Positions 1 through 12,500 of a stretch of 64,000 nt of DNA are shown one piece after another. Below the pieces are notes generated by a model that was not told the origin of the DNA, did not search any database, and saw only the letters and a program-made list of their open reading frames with translations. The stretch covers positions 1,550,001 to 1,614,000 of the forward strand of contig JAHBBC010000008.1 of assembly GCA_019915015.1 (NCBI GenBank), in the 5' to 3' direction. Made by a program: the position numbers and the translations under genes. The stretch comes from Auriscalpium vulgare (Eukaryota > Basidiomycota > Agaricomycetes > Russulales > Auriscalpiaceae). Within the stretch, counting starts at the first letter, position 1, and every line of letters begins with the position of its first letter.

Positions 1-96
1 AACGCTGTTCTCGTTGTTTGTCCGTACGTACGTGCCACGCGGAGTCCTGGCATACCGATATGCAGCTGCGTTGCTGAGATCGCCGCCCCGTTGGCT

Positions 97-117
97 TCCT
101 ATCCTATCCTATCCTAT
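97..117. repeat. CCTAT microsatellite
   Basis: About four tandem copies of the pentamer CCTAT. The rest of the first 485 bases shows no gene; it would contain the promoter of the zinc-finger gene that starts at 486. Confidence 0.7.
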
Positions 118-485
118 GAGTGAGCGGCGACACTCTACCCTCTCATCGTCAGGCAGACAGATGGCAACGGGATCTGATAGGATCGTGTGAATTATGACAA
201 CTGCATGGTTGCTTGGCTGGGAATATATGTGATCATATGAGGAAATTCGCATTGCGCGGCAGCCCACTTATGACTTTGGAGGCGTCGGCTCGAACCACGA
301 GGACAGCTGCTGGAACGTCTGGAAGTCACAATGTTTTGAACAAAAGCCAAACGTGTGCAAACCGCCTTGAGTTCCTGAACGCGCATCCATTGTAGAAAGG
401 CAGCGCCGAACCTCCGAGTCTGCTTGTTATAAAGTCCACATACAAATCATGCATCCCCTCACCAGCCGCATCTCTCAACCCCCCA

Positions 486-1382
486 ATGGACTCCTTCACC
501 CAGCATTTGCTTTATGCCGACTTTTATACTGCCCAGGATCCCTCGGCGTTCGACATGGACGTGACGACTGGGGCACCAGCATCCGATGCGGCACCACTGT
601 CCGCGCACCTCTCCTCCACGTCCTCTGCCTCGTCATTCGCGTTCGTCAACGAGCAAGCGCAGCAGCAGCCCGTCGACCCCTGGTCCCCCGACTGGGACTT
701 GTCGATCGACGCCCAGCTCAAACTGCTGCTGCTGAATGCCGACCCCGCCCCGACGTCGTCGTGCGTCTTTTACTTCCATCATCATGGCATCGCGCGCTAA
801 CACATTACCATTTGCAGGCTCTTGGACGTTGACAACGTCAGCTTCGCTGTGGACCCCGCGATCCTGTCTCTCGCGCACACAAGCTATATGGTCGAGGACG
901 CGACCGCGGCACGTGAGCAGCAGCCCGGGCCGGGGGGCGCTCCGGTGTTCCAAATGCCCTTGACCCCGCAGAGCGCCGCCCTCGACGCTCCTCCCGCCAC
1001 CATCGCCGCCCTCGACGACTCGCAACTGCGCACGAGCACAGCGCCCGCCTCCGCCGCCGCCCCTGCTAGCCTGCTTCGCGTGCCCAGCGCTCAGGCTCTC
1101 CCTCTGCCACTTTCTCCCCCCGGATCCTCGACTGGCGGCAAAACCCATCGCAAGACCCGCGCGCAACCGTACGCTCTCATGTGCCCGCGCTGCTCCTTCG
1201 TGCAGGAGAACGGCCGCAAGTGGGACCTGAACAGGCATATCAAGACTCACGAGCCTGTTCGGAATAAGTTCGTATGCCGTCGGCGGGGCTGCGAGGAGAG
1301 CTTTAGCAGGATGGATGCGCTGAGGAGGCATCAGCAGAACCCCAATGCGAGGTGCGCGATGGTGCAGGGCGATGATGTGTGA
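486..1382 (+). CDS. Two-finger C2H2/C2HC zinc-finger protein, copy 1
   Basis: Two exons, 486-760 and 818-1382, joined over a 57-nt intron (GTGCGT...TTTGCAG) give 279 residues. The intron is fixed by alignment with the paralogue at 4631, which has the same phase and position. The N-terminal half is Ser/Ala/Pro-rich and acidic. The C-terminus has a finger of the form CPRC...H-x3-H followed by CRRRGC...RRHQ...C, a C2HC-like second finger. A Pro/Ser-rich linker ends in a basic KTHRKTR stretch just before the fingers. The layout suggests a small DNA-binding protein in the nucleus, but the target is unknown. It is the best-preserved member of a local family with its flanking DNA duplicated too. I do not recognise a named orthologue. 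Confidence 0.75.
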
Positions 1383-3070
1383 AGGTTATCGCGTCCGTGA
1401 GCATCCATTCTGTTCATTTTGTTTGTTTGTTTCGCTGTCGATTCGCTATCGTTCCCGTTCGTTCGTTTCAGCTATCCTGCCCATGCTATTCTGTTATCAT
1501 TTTCTGCTATACTATCACCCCATCCCACCGCTGCACCTGCGCGCCGGTCTGTGTATCGACACGTCCTTCTCCAGTCTCTATGTACGCGTACCCTGGCTAC
1601 CCAATCATATTCCATGCCCCACCTTCCATTCGCTCGCTCGCTCGAACGAAAGTATGCTCCTCACCATGCGTCCACTTTACCGCGGGCAGACCGGCTGCCG
1701 GCGTCACGAGTCGGTGTCGAGCGGCCGCCAACTGTGGTCGAATTCCGAGTGCGCGACCTGGGAGGAGCCAGGAGCTGTATTCACGCGCCCGAATTAGTCG
1801 CCGCCTACGCACTCTCGCAGTATCTACTCTCCTCCTCGCGACCCCCCCAACTTGGGCTGCTCGCGCTCTCAACATCTCCCACTGAGCGGGCCCGACCAAG
1901 GTGCGTTGCGACGTCTTCAAGCCCCGTGCGGATGCTGTCACGGCCGAGGCGAAGCGGTGCGCCGCCTGCGGCCTTTTTCTGCTCCCACTCTGACGCATTC
2001 ATCGTAACTCTGCCGAAGCCGTTGTCGATATGGTATCTGCGTGGGCTCTGCAGGAGATAGGTATGTGCACGGTCTCGTCCTGTGCGTTCACTGGATGAAC
2101 GGAGCGGGGCGCACCCGGCGCGGAGGCACCGAACCCGGCGTACGTCCACCGCATGCCGCCTCCTCTCACCCTGGCTCTCATCAGCGTCTCCGTCTCGCAG
2201 CGACAGAAGACGGCGCGTGCGACCGTGCTGGCTCATCGACTCGTCTCACGCGCGACACGCTGCGCTGTAGGTCGCCATCTTGAAGCGATCTCCGTTTATC
2301 TGCAATATGCTTTACGGCACCCACGCGGTCCAGTTGGCAACCGCAGCGCTCGCCGATGACACAGAAAATCACCCTTCACGAGCAAAAGTATGTCGCGCAT
2401 ACAGCCCAAGCTTGACGGCCATCGTAAGGGCCGTCTCGCGCCCAACACTCCGCCCTTGTCAAGTTAGCGTCCACTCCTAGTCAAAGCGCTATGTCTGAAT
2501 CCCCGACCGCTCACCGTAAGACTCGCCTGCGGCCGCTCGCCCTGATTCAACACACCGGCCTGCCCGCTCTCCTCTGCATGCCGCCGCCACGTCAAATCGC
2601 GTTACCAGTGCTTGCTCGCAAATTCGAACTCGCCGGTGCGTCGCTTGCGGCCTCGCGTTGCTCAAAATCTGACAAGGATCTAGCCACTGCTCTTGAATTT
2701 GCGCGCGATTGGATGGGTTGGGTTGGTTGATGGTGTAGCGTGCGCTCACCTTCGAGACGCGGACTCGGTGCGTCCCCTGCGATGTTATTTTGCTCCTAAT
2801 TTGACGAAGCTGCTCTAGTGTCGCAGCAAGGTTGAGGAGTCGCCTCGTTGATTAGTGATGACTGGTAGCTGCGGGTGCCAAGGTCTCTCTTCTGTCTCCC
2901 AGTTCCATATCCGCGATCACAGATCGCTCATCGTTCTCCGATGCTCAGAGATTTGCGACCATAATCCCGGCGCCTTTCCCTGGGGCCGCATCAGGGCGTT
3001 CGCACATGCGACGCGACGGCGTTAGCCAATAGTACATCTCATCTGGCTGGCTCGTCAAGTAAGTACTTAC
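1383..3070. repeat. Duplicated 3' flank of zinc-finger copy 1
   Basis: No convincing gene. Blocks recur in the same order after copy 2 (5594-6965). Examples are the stretch from 1530 to 1650 matching 5720-5830, and 2950-3070 matching 6830-6965 (both with a GCATCAGGGCGT core). Short open frames here are not conserved between the copies. Intron-like pieces starting GGTGCGT with a CTGAC/TTGAC box 30-40 nt later lie near 2635 and 2768. 3070-4280 holds nothing I can name. Confidence 0.6.
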
Positions 3071-4279
3071 AGAGCTCGCTGTTGCCGCTCAGGCAGGCGC
3101 TGCGCTTCCTTCATGACGTCCCACCCATGAGAGCACACCAAATTCGCGGTGCGTCAACATTTGTTATGATTGTACGCTGGAGATCTGTATTAGACGTCCC
3201 AAGCTCGTGCGGGACGTTCCCGTTCTACGCGCCAACTACGCGCTCAATATCAGTCCACAGAGGTACGTCGGCTCGTGAGACTTTCAGCTTTCATCCTTTG
3301 TGCTTACTTGGCCCCCATTTCTTGGTCTTGCCGCGACAATCATTACAGCCCTGGTGGGCGTGTCGCGTATGGGGATGCGCCGGGCTAGACACGAGGCCGC
3401 CTGGCTGTGCTATCTTTGGCAGGGGATTACAGTGGTGGGTGATAGTGATATGCGGACTTGTGCGCGGCGTCACACTGGGTGGGCGTGTGCGTTTCACAGG
3501 AATATTGGAGACTCAATCCGACCGGTGTGGTTGTCTGGCGTCGCTGTCGCTAGGCCTCTTGCGTGGCGCAGAAGACGCGTTTGCGCGCCGGTTCTGCGCC
3601 ACGCTCGACGAGTTCCACCCACGCACGTTGGTACATCCGCTTCTGGACCGATATCCTCCCACACATGTATGCTGGCTGTGCGTTGTGCATGGTGCAAGCC
3701 AACACCCCGGCGCCGGGCGGGGGCGAGCAACTCCGAGCAATTCAGCACACACTGCGGAACGGGGAATGCATATATATTTTCCCCGCCATCGCAAGTCGTT
3801 TGCAAGGACCTCCCGTTCCCGCTCGCGCGCCTCTGACCAGCTTGCACATACGACGCGACACAGATTTCAGCACGTGACTAGCACCTTTGGCCAGGCACGA
3901 CAGAGTGTACGGTCGATGGGAACTCAGTCAGCCAGTACAGCGTCCATAAACTTGTACAAATGCTATATAGATGTGCCCAAATGTGTCTGTGAACTTTCAT
4001 TGCAATCGGGAGCATCCTGAATATAGTACGGGCTTCTTTACAAATGTCAAAGATAGTGTCCTTTACAGCATCTATCCCTCAGTTTGTATCAACCTGACCG
4101 TGAAACTACATGTACCAGCATGTACCATAACATATGATATATATATTTTCTAAGTATCGCATGGAGGATAGAGGATGTCAATATATTACACGCTTTTTTC
4201 AAACCCTCCAAATCTCTTACTCTGAAGCAAGCCCCTTCTTCGAACTTTCGAAGGGTGGCGGAGCCGGAATCTGAGTACA

Positions 4280-4600
4280 AAGAAGCCGTGGCTTGTTTCA
4301 AACCTACGTGCTGACCCAGGCAGGTGCATGACGGCACATTGGCTTGCCAGCGCTCGACGTCGCATAGGCTTGACAGCGCTTCATCTGTTGCTCTGCATAA
4401 AGTTCATACCCCCCACTATGTGCTTCGAAGGGCGTCCCGGCCGGGCGGAGTACAAAGAAGGTGGCTTGTTTCAAACCTACGTGCTGCCCCAGGCAGGTGC
4501 ATAACGGCACATTGGCTTGCCAGCGCGAGACGGCACATTGGCTGGACAGCGCTTCATCCCTGTTGCTCTGCATAAAGTCCATACCCCCCACTATGTGTCC
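4280..4600. repeat. Direct repeat in the upstream region of zinc-finger copy 2
   Basis: About 165 bases are repeated in tandem with few changes. Both copies carry GTGGCTTGTTTCAAACCTA, CAGGCAGGTGCAT and a block ending CATACCCCCCACTATGTG. The second copy lies directly upstream of the start codon at 4631, so the promoter or 5' leader of this gene has probably been duplicated. Confidence 0.75.
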
Positions 4601-4630
4601 CCCCACCAGCTCCGTCGCCCCAACCACCCA

Positions 4631-5593
4631 ATGTATTCATTCTCCCAACACTTGATCTTTGCCGATCCTTACATCGAGCTCTCTGCATTTGATATCGACT
4701 TCGACAACAGTTTCCTCATGCCGGCAGCATCAGCGACCGACACTATGTCATTGCCGGCGCTGTCATCGCCGACGCTGTCCGCGCACCTTTCCTCCTCCAC
4801 GCCCTCTTTTCCACACGCTGCGTTCGTCGACGAACAGGAACAGCAGCAGCCCATCGATCTTTTGAACCCTGCGCTAGAGTGGGATTCGGCGATCGAAGCT
4901 CAGCTGCAACTGCTGCTGCTCAACGCAGATGCAGACCCCGTCACGGTCCCGATGTCGTGCGTGTTTTGTTTCCCTTGTCGTGTCATCGCGCGCCAACATA
5001 CCATCAGGGTCTTGGACGTCTACGACAGCCTCATCGTTAACCCCGCGATCCTGTCTCTTGCGCAAGCCGGGCAGACTGAGACCATCGACTCGGAGGACGC
5101 GACCGCGCTACCTGGGTCACATGAGCAGCCGCCGGAGCCGGGCGTTCCGGTGCCAATGCCCTTGACCCCGCAGAACGACGCTCCTCCCACCACCATCGCC
5201 CTCGACGAGTCGCAACAGCCCACGCATACCGTGCCCACAGGCGTATCCCACTTTGCTCCTGCTGCGCCGGTTCGTATTCCCAGCGCTCCGGCGCTCCCCC
5301 TCCCCCTTTCTCCCCCCGGATCCTCGACTGCCGCATCGCAAGCCGGCCGCACGACCCATCGCAAGACCCGCGCGCACCCGTACGCTCTCGCGTGCCCGCA
5401 ATGTCCCTTTGTGCAGGAGAACGGCCGCGTGTGGGACCTGAAACGGCACGTCAAGACGCACGAGCCGGATAGGAAGAAGTTCGTCTGCGACCGCCGGGGC
5501 TGCGAGGAGATCTTTAGCAGGATGGATGCTGTGAGGAGGCATCAGAAGAACCCCAACGCTTGGTGCGCGTTGGCGCAGGCCGATGATGCGTGA
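4631..5593 (+). CDS. Two-finger C2H2/C2HC zinc-finger protein, copy 2
   Basis: Paralogue of the gene at 486. Exons 4631-4956 and 5008-5593 give 303 residues. The start was chosen because MYSFSQHL aligns with MDSFTQHL of copy 1; an upstream in-frame ATG at 4517 lies in the repeated leader. The 51-nt intron (GTGCGT...CATCAG) contains no stop and is a multiple of three, so unspliced RNA would also be readable and add 17 residues. The C-terminal fingers are CPQC...H-x3-H and CDRRGC...RRHQ...C. The linker between the acidic N-terminus and the fingers is longer than in copy 1. Likely a nuclear DNA-binding protein; target unknown. Confidence 0.75.
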   Translation: MYSFSQHLIFADPYIELSAFDIDFDNSFLMPAASATDTMSLPALSSPTLSAHLSSSTPSFPHAAFVDEQEQQQPIDLLNPALEWDSAIEAQLQLLLLNADADPVTVPMSCVFCFPCRVIARQHTIRVLDVYDSLIVNPAILSLAQAGQTETIDSEDATALPGSHEQPPEPGVPVPMPLTPQNDAPPTTIALDESQQPTHTVPTGVSHFAPAAPVRIPSAPALPLPLSPPGSSTAASQAGRTTHRKTRAHPYALACPQCPFVQENGRVWDLKRHVKTHEPDRKKFVCDRRGCEEIFSRMDAVRRHQKNPNAWCALAQADDA

Positions 5594-6965
5594 GTCGTTC
5601 GTGTCCGTGCGCTTTTCCTTCTACTGTGTCGCTTTGGTACTGGGCTTTCGATGCTGCTTTGATCTTTCCTGCTTCCTAGTTCCATTTTCCCTATGCTACC
5701 ATCTTCGCACCTCAACTCACCTCCCACGCCGGCTCGTGTATAGGCACACCCTTCCCCTGTCCATATGTGCTCGTACCCTTGCTACCAATCGTACTCCATG
5801 CCCGATTCTCAATTCGCTCGCTTAGACAAATGCGTGTTTTTCTCGTGCTCCTGCTTCATAAATCACCAGTCGGGGCTGCAGATTCTCGAGGAGCCGCCAA
5901 CTGCGCTCGAATTCCGATGGATAGTGAGCGAGCTGGTCTCGGACGTCGAGCCGGGCGTCTGTTACGCTGTATCCAAGGGTGTCTCCATGACTAGCTTCCA
6001 GTTTCCCTGCACTCTCCTTCTGACGACGCCTCCACCTTGGACTGCTCTCTCTATACACATGCCCCGCTGAGCGAAACCAACCAATGTGTGCTGTAACCTC
6101 TCCATGCCGCGTGCGGACGCTATCACGGCTGAGTTCGATGTGACCTGGTGCGTCGCCTGCTCGCGTCGCGCAGCATGCTGCGCTGTCACGCAGGTCGCCA
6201 TCTTGCCGCTATCTCGCTTTATTTACTGACGTGCTCTACAGCACAGACTTGGCCCAACCTTCCAGCGCAGCGCGCAAACGACCACAGTCCATACACGACG
6301 GAGACAGAGACGCCCTCTGCGACCGACCGACCGACCGCGCCTCGGAATCGAGCAAGACGCATACAGTCCCAGCTCGCGTCATCGACACGCCCACACGGTG
6401 CGTCTCCTGTAAGGCCACTTTGCTACCAATCTGACAAAGTCGCAGCTGCTGCTCTTAGATTTGCGTAGGCGTGGGTTTGGATGGTGTCATATTGCCCCGC
6501 ACGCTCGCTGAGATGGCTGGGCGAGAGGCAGTGCGGTCACCGCTTCATCGACTCGTCCGAGTCGTCTCGCGCCCTGGATATTCGCAGCGCACAAATCGAC
6601 AGTCGGCGTGTCTGGATGCGTCCTAGCAACGCAACAGTGAGTTCCCACCCAGTCCGACGCCTTTCCTCCTCGAGCTGATCTGCGGACCCCAATATAGTAT
6701 CAGCTCTCGATGACCGTTGATTCGAAGAGTCGATTGTCGGCTGTCGAAGAACGTCGTGAAAACGGGCGACGAGGTCGGTTTGCCAGTTTCATTTCCTGAC
6801 CACAGAAGGCAGTCTCCAACGCTAAGAGGTCTGCGGCCACGATCCCAATGGCGCGCCTCGCCCCCGGACCGCATCAGGGCGTCCGCAAATGCGCCGAGCC
6901 GTGAACACATGCCTAGCCGTTGTCGTCCGACTCTTCTGTCCGGTTCGTCAAGTACTTATAAAGTG
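5594..6965. repeat. Duplicated 3' flank of zinc-finger copy 2
   Basis: Diverged copy of the 1383-3070 region with shared blocks in the same order and no conserved reading frame. An intron-like module (GGTGCGTCTCCTGT, then TCTGACAAAG, then GCAG) lies at 6398-6445. Further weaker copies of the same blocks follow at about 7050-7535. Confidence 0.6.
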
Positions 6966-7249
6966 TCGTTGGTCTCACGCGGTGGCTGTTCTCATACCAG
7001 CATGCTGGCCACGTGAGACGACGCCGTCGATCGTATGTACCTGCTTATCGGCTCATGTCGCGCGCTGTACGTTACAATCTTCCCGCGATCGCTCCTTTAT
7101 CTGCTGACGTGCAGAACTCTACAGCACCCACTCGATCTAATCGTGTCTCTCAACGCATGAAAGCCCCCGCTGCTAGCATATGACGCGTTCAAGAGACACC
7201 CTCCGCACGCAACAGCCCGTCTAGAACGTTCATACAACCCCAGCTCGTA

Positions 7250-7535
7250 CTCGCTCACAATCTTCTACCACTTCCCACATTCTCGATGAGACATCGCAAC
7301 CTCAGGTGCACGCATTTCCCGTCCGCGCTCGCACTGTGCTCTAGCGTAGCCGCCTGCCCGATCTCCTCTACTTGTAGCCTTCACCGCGAATCACGTTACC
7401 GGGGCTTTCTCCCGCTCAAAATCAACCCGGAACTCAACTTTGCGACAAACCGCGCGGGTTCACCATCGAGATGCGGACCCGGTGCGTTGCCTGCGAGATT
7501 ATTTTCCTCCCAATCTGACGAAACCCTTTCTAGCT
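7250..7535. repeat. Partial copy of the zinc-finger flank repeat
   Basis: Resembles 2500-2820, including the exon-like end TCGAGATGCGGACCCG followed by GTGCGTTGCCTGC and a TCTGACGAAA box. From 7560 to 10017 I see no gene; 8340-8530 is AT-rich with several GAATTC words, and the rest gives only short, unrelated open frames. Confidence 0.5.
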
Positions 7536-10017
7536 GCTGCGTGGATTCGGGTGCGCGCGCTGCGAGATAGAGTGCCGCGCGAAGTTCAGCGGGGGCGGTA
7601 AATCACGGCGTCATCGAGCGCTCCTTCCCCTCAGCGCATATCAGCGTCCTTGGTACCCGCATTCGGTTTGTACGGACACGTAGATGCAACGCGAATGTGA
7701 CTTTCCTATCCGACATGCTTCGGCTATTGCGAGACATGGGTCTAGGCGACCGGTATGTCTGTGGTGCGAGTTCGCCGGCGAGGCGGGCGAGAGAGGGTCC
7801 GGTCCGCTGCGCGAGGGTTGCGTTCGTGATGGCGTGGTGATGGTGTCTTGCTTGGAGCGCGGCGAGCCCGCGGAGGCGCGGTCATCCTTAGACATAGGGG
7901 AAGCGGGTGGTAGACGGCTGGGATATGACGACCACGCTGACACGTACTGAAAGCCAGACGGTGAGATGAGAAGAAAACATGGTCGCAGGTGAGTTATCGA
8001 GACATGGAGCGACATTGACGCGCGCAGACGTGGTAGTAAGGATTCCGATGCTGCAGTCAAGCCCATCCAAATCACGATCACAGACGATACATCTTTTTAA
8101 TATTGCACATAATACTAAATCATTAACGCACTGGCCTCTGTCCCACACCTCTGCGCCGTCTGTGCCTCCCAGCGGCCATCAAGTCGACGTCCAGCTACAC
8201 AACCTTCGGACGAAATTATCCCAATACTCCGCGATTCACTAGGGTTCAAAAATGATTGCCAGCCATAATAACTGCAAGAATGATGTCAGCATGTAAGTTG
8301 CACCGACATTTGAATGCATACACATTGAGGGTTCGTATTCCGGCCATCAGCAAAAGCCTACCCTATGAATTCATGTGAATTATCGCGAATTCACTCGAAT
8401 TCAGAGATTCACAAATTATTTAAGTCCAAATGCCATTACCAGTAGCCTAGTGATAATTTATCACAGATTCAACGACTGCTGTCACGCTCGTAACCGGCTC
8501 TGAACTGGCTGTGAATTCTGTATAATTTCTTTGTAGCCTTGCGGAAAACTGCATCCAGCATTGATGTTCATTGCTACGCTAGCTAGCTACACTGTACATG
8601 AGGCTATGGCATACGAGATTCTATGCTACAATGTAAGGAGTGGAAACCAAATCCGGATAAGAGATTGCTGCGCTCGCGCACGATATGGAAGGTGCGCTGT
8701 ACCAACAAACGCGGGGAATGGAGTACGCGCGCGACGAGTACGCATAACGGCACGGCACGAGAAAATCGCACAGCACACGGTGCGAGAGGTGGGCATGGCA
8801 GGAAAGGGGGGCAGGAGAGGATGGCGCGGCGCGAGAGGGCCGGAAGCGTGGGGTGGGGAGATGCGGACAAAGTCGACTGGACAGTAATGCGCAAGCTCTG
8901 CCAAGCATGCTAGTATCTCAACTCATCAACGACAGGTAGCATAGATAAGTCGGACGCGGAAATTTGACTGCAGAACGTACACGGCGGACGCCAGCAGCAG
9001 CCAGGCAGCGGAGGCATATCTATGCTTCACAAGACGCGGTGGCGAAGCGAAAGGGGAATAAGTGGCGCGACCGATGGACGACGGCCTGAAGCGGGGTAAC
9101 CGGAAGAGCGTCAGCGGAGGTTCCGATCGGACGAGTGGCGCTTCGTAGTTCGGCCATTGTCGCTGGGGTAATCGCACGCTGGCGCAGCTGTATGTTCCAG
9201 CACGTTAGGTCAGAGGATATCGCAGCTTCGTCATGAGAAGAAGCGTACCTCTCGGTCCTAGGGCTCATTGCGGGTAGAGGAAGGTGATGAGCAGGTCAAG
9301 CAGGGAGAGGGACGCTCGGGATCGGCACGCTCTTGCATATCGGCGTCAATGTGGTTTCTTGAGCTCGACGTTGATATGAGTTCCAATGGGGCAATGCACA
9401 CGGAAAAGTAAAGCAGAGAGGCCCATATGAGATCTGCCAAAGAGTGCGTGGAGTTTGAGGTCGGAGCAAAAACGAGAGAGCTACGTCGACAAAAGTTCAA
9501 CATGCAGTCACGGGATTTCTTGGCTTTAGGGCCGGCATGAATCGGCCTTCTACTCGCGCATCGTAAGAAACATCATGCAGTGGCGATCCCGTCGTTTTAA
9601 TGCACGAAACTTTGCACATACCATCTATACATAATGCTAAGGCTACATAAGAGTTTCTAGATACGAAGCGTCCTTGCGAGCGAGGTAAGGCCATATTCTC
9701 TCTTTGTGTCACCTCTGTTACTCGTTGTGACTATGTGTGACTGCTACGCTATCGCGCTTATTTTGTCTTCACAGCCGCCGGATAATTTAGTGTGAACCTA
9801 ACACCCGCTTCACGCGGGAGGCTTTTCCTGATGGCGGCACGTCGCCATCATTAACCTCCAGCTCCTCGTCGACCACCAAATTACCCACAGTTCCGTCATG
9901 CGACCTACAGATAAGCAGTGTCCCCCCGCGGCGCCCATCGCGCAGCCGCTCGTGCACAGGATCTGTCTTCACTGACGAGCCCCAGTGCATACTGCGCACT
10001 GGAGGAGCAGCAAAATG

Positions 10018-11971
10018 TCAAGACACGGCAAGAACACGGATAAGCAAGGTGTACGCACGGCTCTCGGTATCGATGTAGTATGGCTCAAGGATGTCGGTGT
10101 TTGGGAGCGCAGCGCGCAGCTGCCGAACCAGAGATGTATAGTCACAGCACTGACGGCCACAGCGTCGGATGTCGACTGTCTGCAGCCCGGTGGCCGCGCT
10201 AGACGCGAGCCATCCCGGTAAGACGTCGCATACGCGAGGACCCGCCTTTTCGGCCTTGCTTATCGACCCGCCGGGCACTGGCGTCGGCGACACATGCTCG
10301 TCAAAATCGACGCAACGCAATTGGAGAGAAGTTAGCGCTGAGAGCGAGGAAAAATCAGCTGCTTGTCCATCCGGTTGATTCGCGAAACACGTACTGTTCG
10401 TCAAGTTTGCATTAGAAGCTGAGCCGATGAGGGAGCAGAGCGCGACGGCTGCTCTCCCGGCCGCCTCGATCCGCTCTAAGCATGGCGCATGTTCTAGGGC
10501 AGTCTTCCAAGCATCTTCACGCCAGTCCTCGTCGAGCATGACGAGCTCACGTAGGCTCCTTGATGCGAACGCATGTACCGCATCGAGCGTGATTTGCTTT
10601 ACGGGTTGCCGATTAAACATCAGCAATATGGGGGGATGATAGGTCCGGCTAGCGCCACGCCAGGCGAAGACGTAGAAGAATGGGAGGCGTTCATGAAAGC
10701 GCGTAGACCACGGCACAGAGGTGGAGATTGCGAGTTTCGTGAAAGGTTTAGAGTCGGGTCCGCCGCCGCGAAGAAATGGCCGGAGTGTGGAGAAGAATCC
10801 TGCGATCGTTTGGGTGTCTGCCTGGGGGAAACTCGGGGTCCGCACACGCAGCACAGCCGTTACGGGAATATGCACGCGCTGGAGAAAGCGTTGCGTGTCT
10901 GCAAGTGGAGCACCAAGGCTGATGTATGATAGCCGTGGAAGCTGGACGATATTCGGGACTGGCTCATTGCGAGAGGGGGGGGGGGGGGGGGGCAAATGAC
11001 GGCGTCTTTATTGTGAGATTTTCCAGGCAGACCATTCTCCGAAGGGCTTCGATGACGTCTTCGAGCCTCTCCTCCGGACCGTCAGGGCGCCCTGCAGGGC
11101 GTACCCAGTTATTGAACTCTACCTCCAAGGTGACGAGAGACGTCAAGCTTTGAGTGGACCAATAAAAACCCTGGTGAATGTCGCTAACAAAGCGCAGCTT
11201 CTGAAGGGAAGGAGCGATGCCGTCGAGTATTTTTGGTGTGAACGACGCTCCTGGGAGCCCTTCTGTCGTCCGTATTTCAATACTTTGAAGAACTGGACAG
11301 GGCAAGTCAAGTTTGGCGAAGTATCCGGGATCCGTGCAGTAGATGCGCAGGCTTCTGGTGCGGAAGAGGTTCTCGCGCACGAGGTCCAAGGAATGATCCT
11401 GGCGCGGAGGAACGACGGTGACGTCAATGTCTAGCAGCATGGATCCGGTGCGCGCAAATGCAAGATTCGTCCACCTGGGTCCAGGTAGCGGAAGGACGAG
11501 CATCGCCCACAGGCGCGGAGACGCCAGCGCGACCCGCCGCCATGTGCGGCAGACGTGCGTTGCGCTCTGGATCCATCCGAGTCGGCAATAGGTAGCATAA
11601 TCATCCGGCGGGTATTTTTCAGACAGCACCATGAATATCTCCTCAAGTACCTCGAAATGGAGCCGAGAAATTGGGAGGAATGCATTCCGCCGTGCGGTTG
11701 CGTCGCGTGTTGCAGCAAGGATGACTGCTTGCTGACGCTCGAAGTGTTTGCGAAGGGTATAAGAGGCGAGGCGCAGGGCTGCTTCCTCGTTGACGAGTTG
11801 CATAGTGACTTCATCCATAGTAGACTGCAAGGAAGCGATGTTGGCCTCTGCAGACTGTTGGGTCATAGGGATATGAGGAATGTCGCGCCAAGGGATGCCT
11901 GGGAGCTGCGTGATCCTGTGCGTTGCAGCGTCGGCCCAGTACGAGTCGGGGGTTGTCCCACCGAGTTCCAT
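10018..11971 (-). pseudogene. F-box/LRR-like protein gene, copy 1, broken at a poly-C tract
   Basis: Starts at the ATG complementary to 11969-11971; the first residues align with those of the F-box gene at 54180. The first part has an N-terminal coiled-coil-like segment, then an F-box-like block (LPISRLHFEVLEEIF...ATHVCRTWRRVALASPRLWA). Beyond residue ~320 the frame meets 18 consecutive C (G on the plus strand, 10975-10992) and runs to a stop, while the homologous continuation lies in the next frame down to 10018. A tract of 17 or 20 would restore one frame. A 57-nt intron (10338-10394, GTACGT...CTCAG) is probably removed in the second part; it is a multiple of three. F-box proteins recruit substrates to SCF ubiquitin ligases. 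Either a sequencing or slippage error or a true frameshift. Confidence 0.65.
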
Positions 11972-12299
11972 TCTGCCGGGGTAACAAGTTAGGCGGATGG
12001 GATCCAATGACGCTGACAAGCCACGCACCTGGCATCGATGACCGCAGCCATCGCATGTGCTGGCAGCCGGGCAATTCAAGAAGAACAAGAAAACACTAGG
12101 TCGTCGAGGACCGCGATGCGGGAGCAGCAGGAGGCTAACTCTGTTCAACAGGACGTGGTGCCCGGTGCTACCTGGTGGTTCGACAAAGACGGAGTCGGCG
12201 ACCATAGCGCCGGGGCGACAGCCGCCGCCGCGGGCCGGGCCGCCACTTTCGCACGCCGGTCAACGCGTGTCGAGAGCTGAACTGCGCTGAGCACACCAA

Positions 12300-12500
12300 C
12301 CATGTCCTGCTCCCCATCCTCCGTCGCGCTGCAACTGTGTCAAATATGTGTATTAGCACGATATCCTCAAGATGAGGCTCGACTAGGTGGTGCGCTACCA
12401 CTCGTCAAGCCGCACGCGCATGCCCGACGCGAATCATCCGAACCGGCGGTGCGTCCCCTGCCTTCTCTTCACTGTCAATCTTACGCAACTGTAAGTGCCG
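12300..12500. repeat. Isolated intron-like repeat module
   Basis: Contains CCGGCGGTGCGTCCCCTGCC and a CAATCTTACGC box, matching modules at 2768, 7482 and 14498. No reading frame is conserved. 12500-13080 shows nothing I can support. Confidence 0.4.

Noticed and set aside
8340..8530. AT-rich block with many GAATTC words as a possible MITE
   Set aside because: No terminal inverted repeats or flanking duplication could be found.
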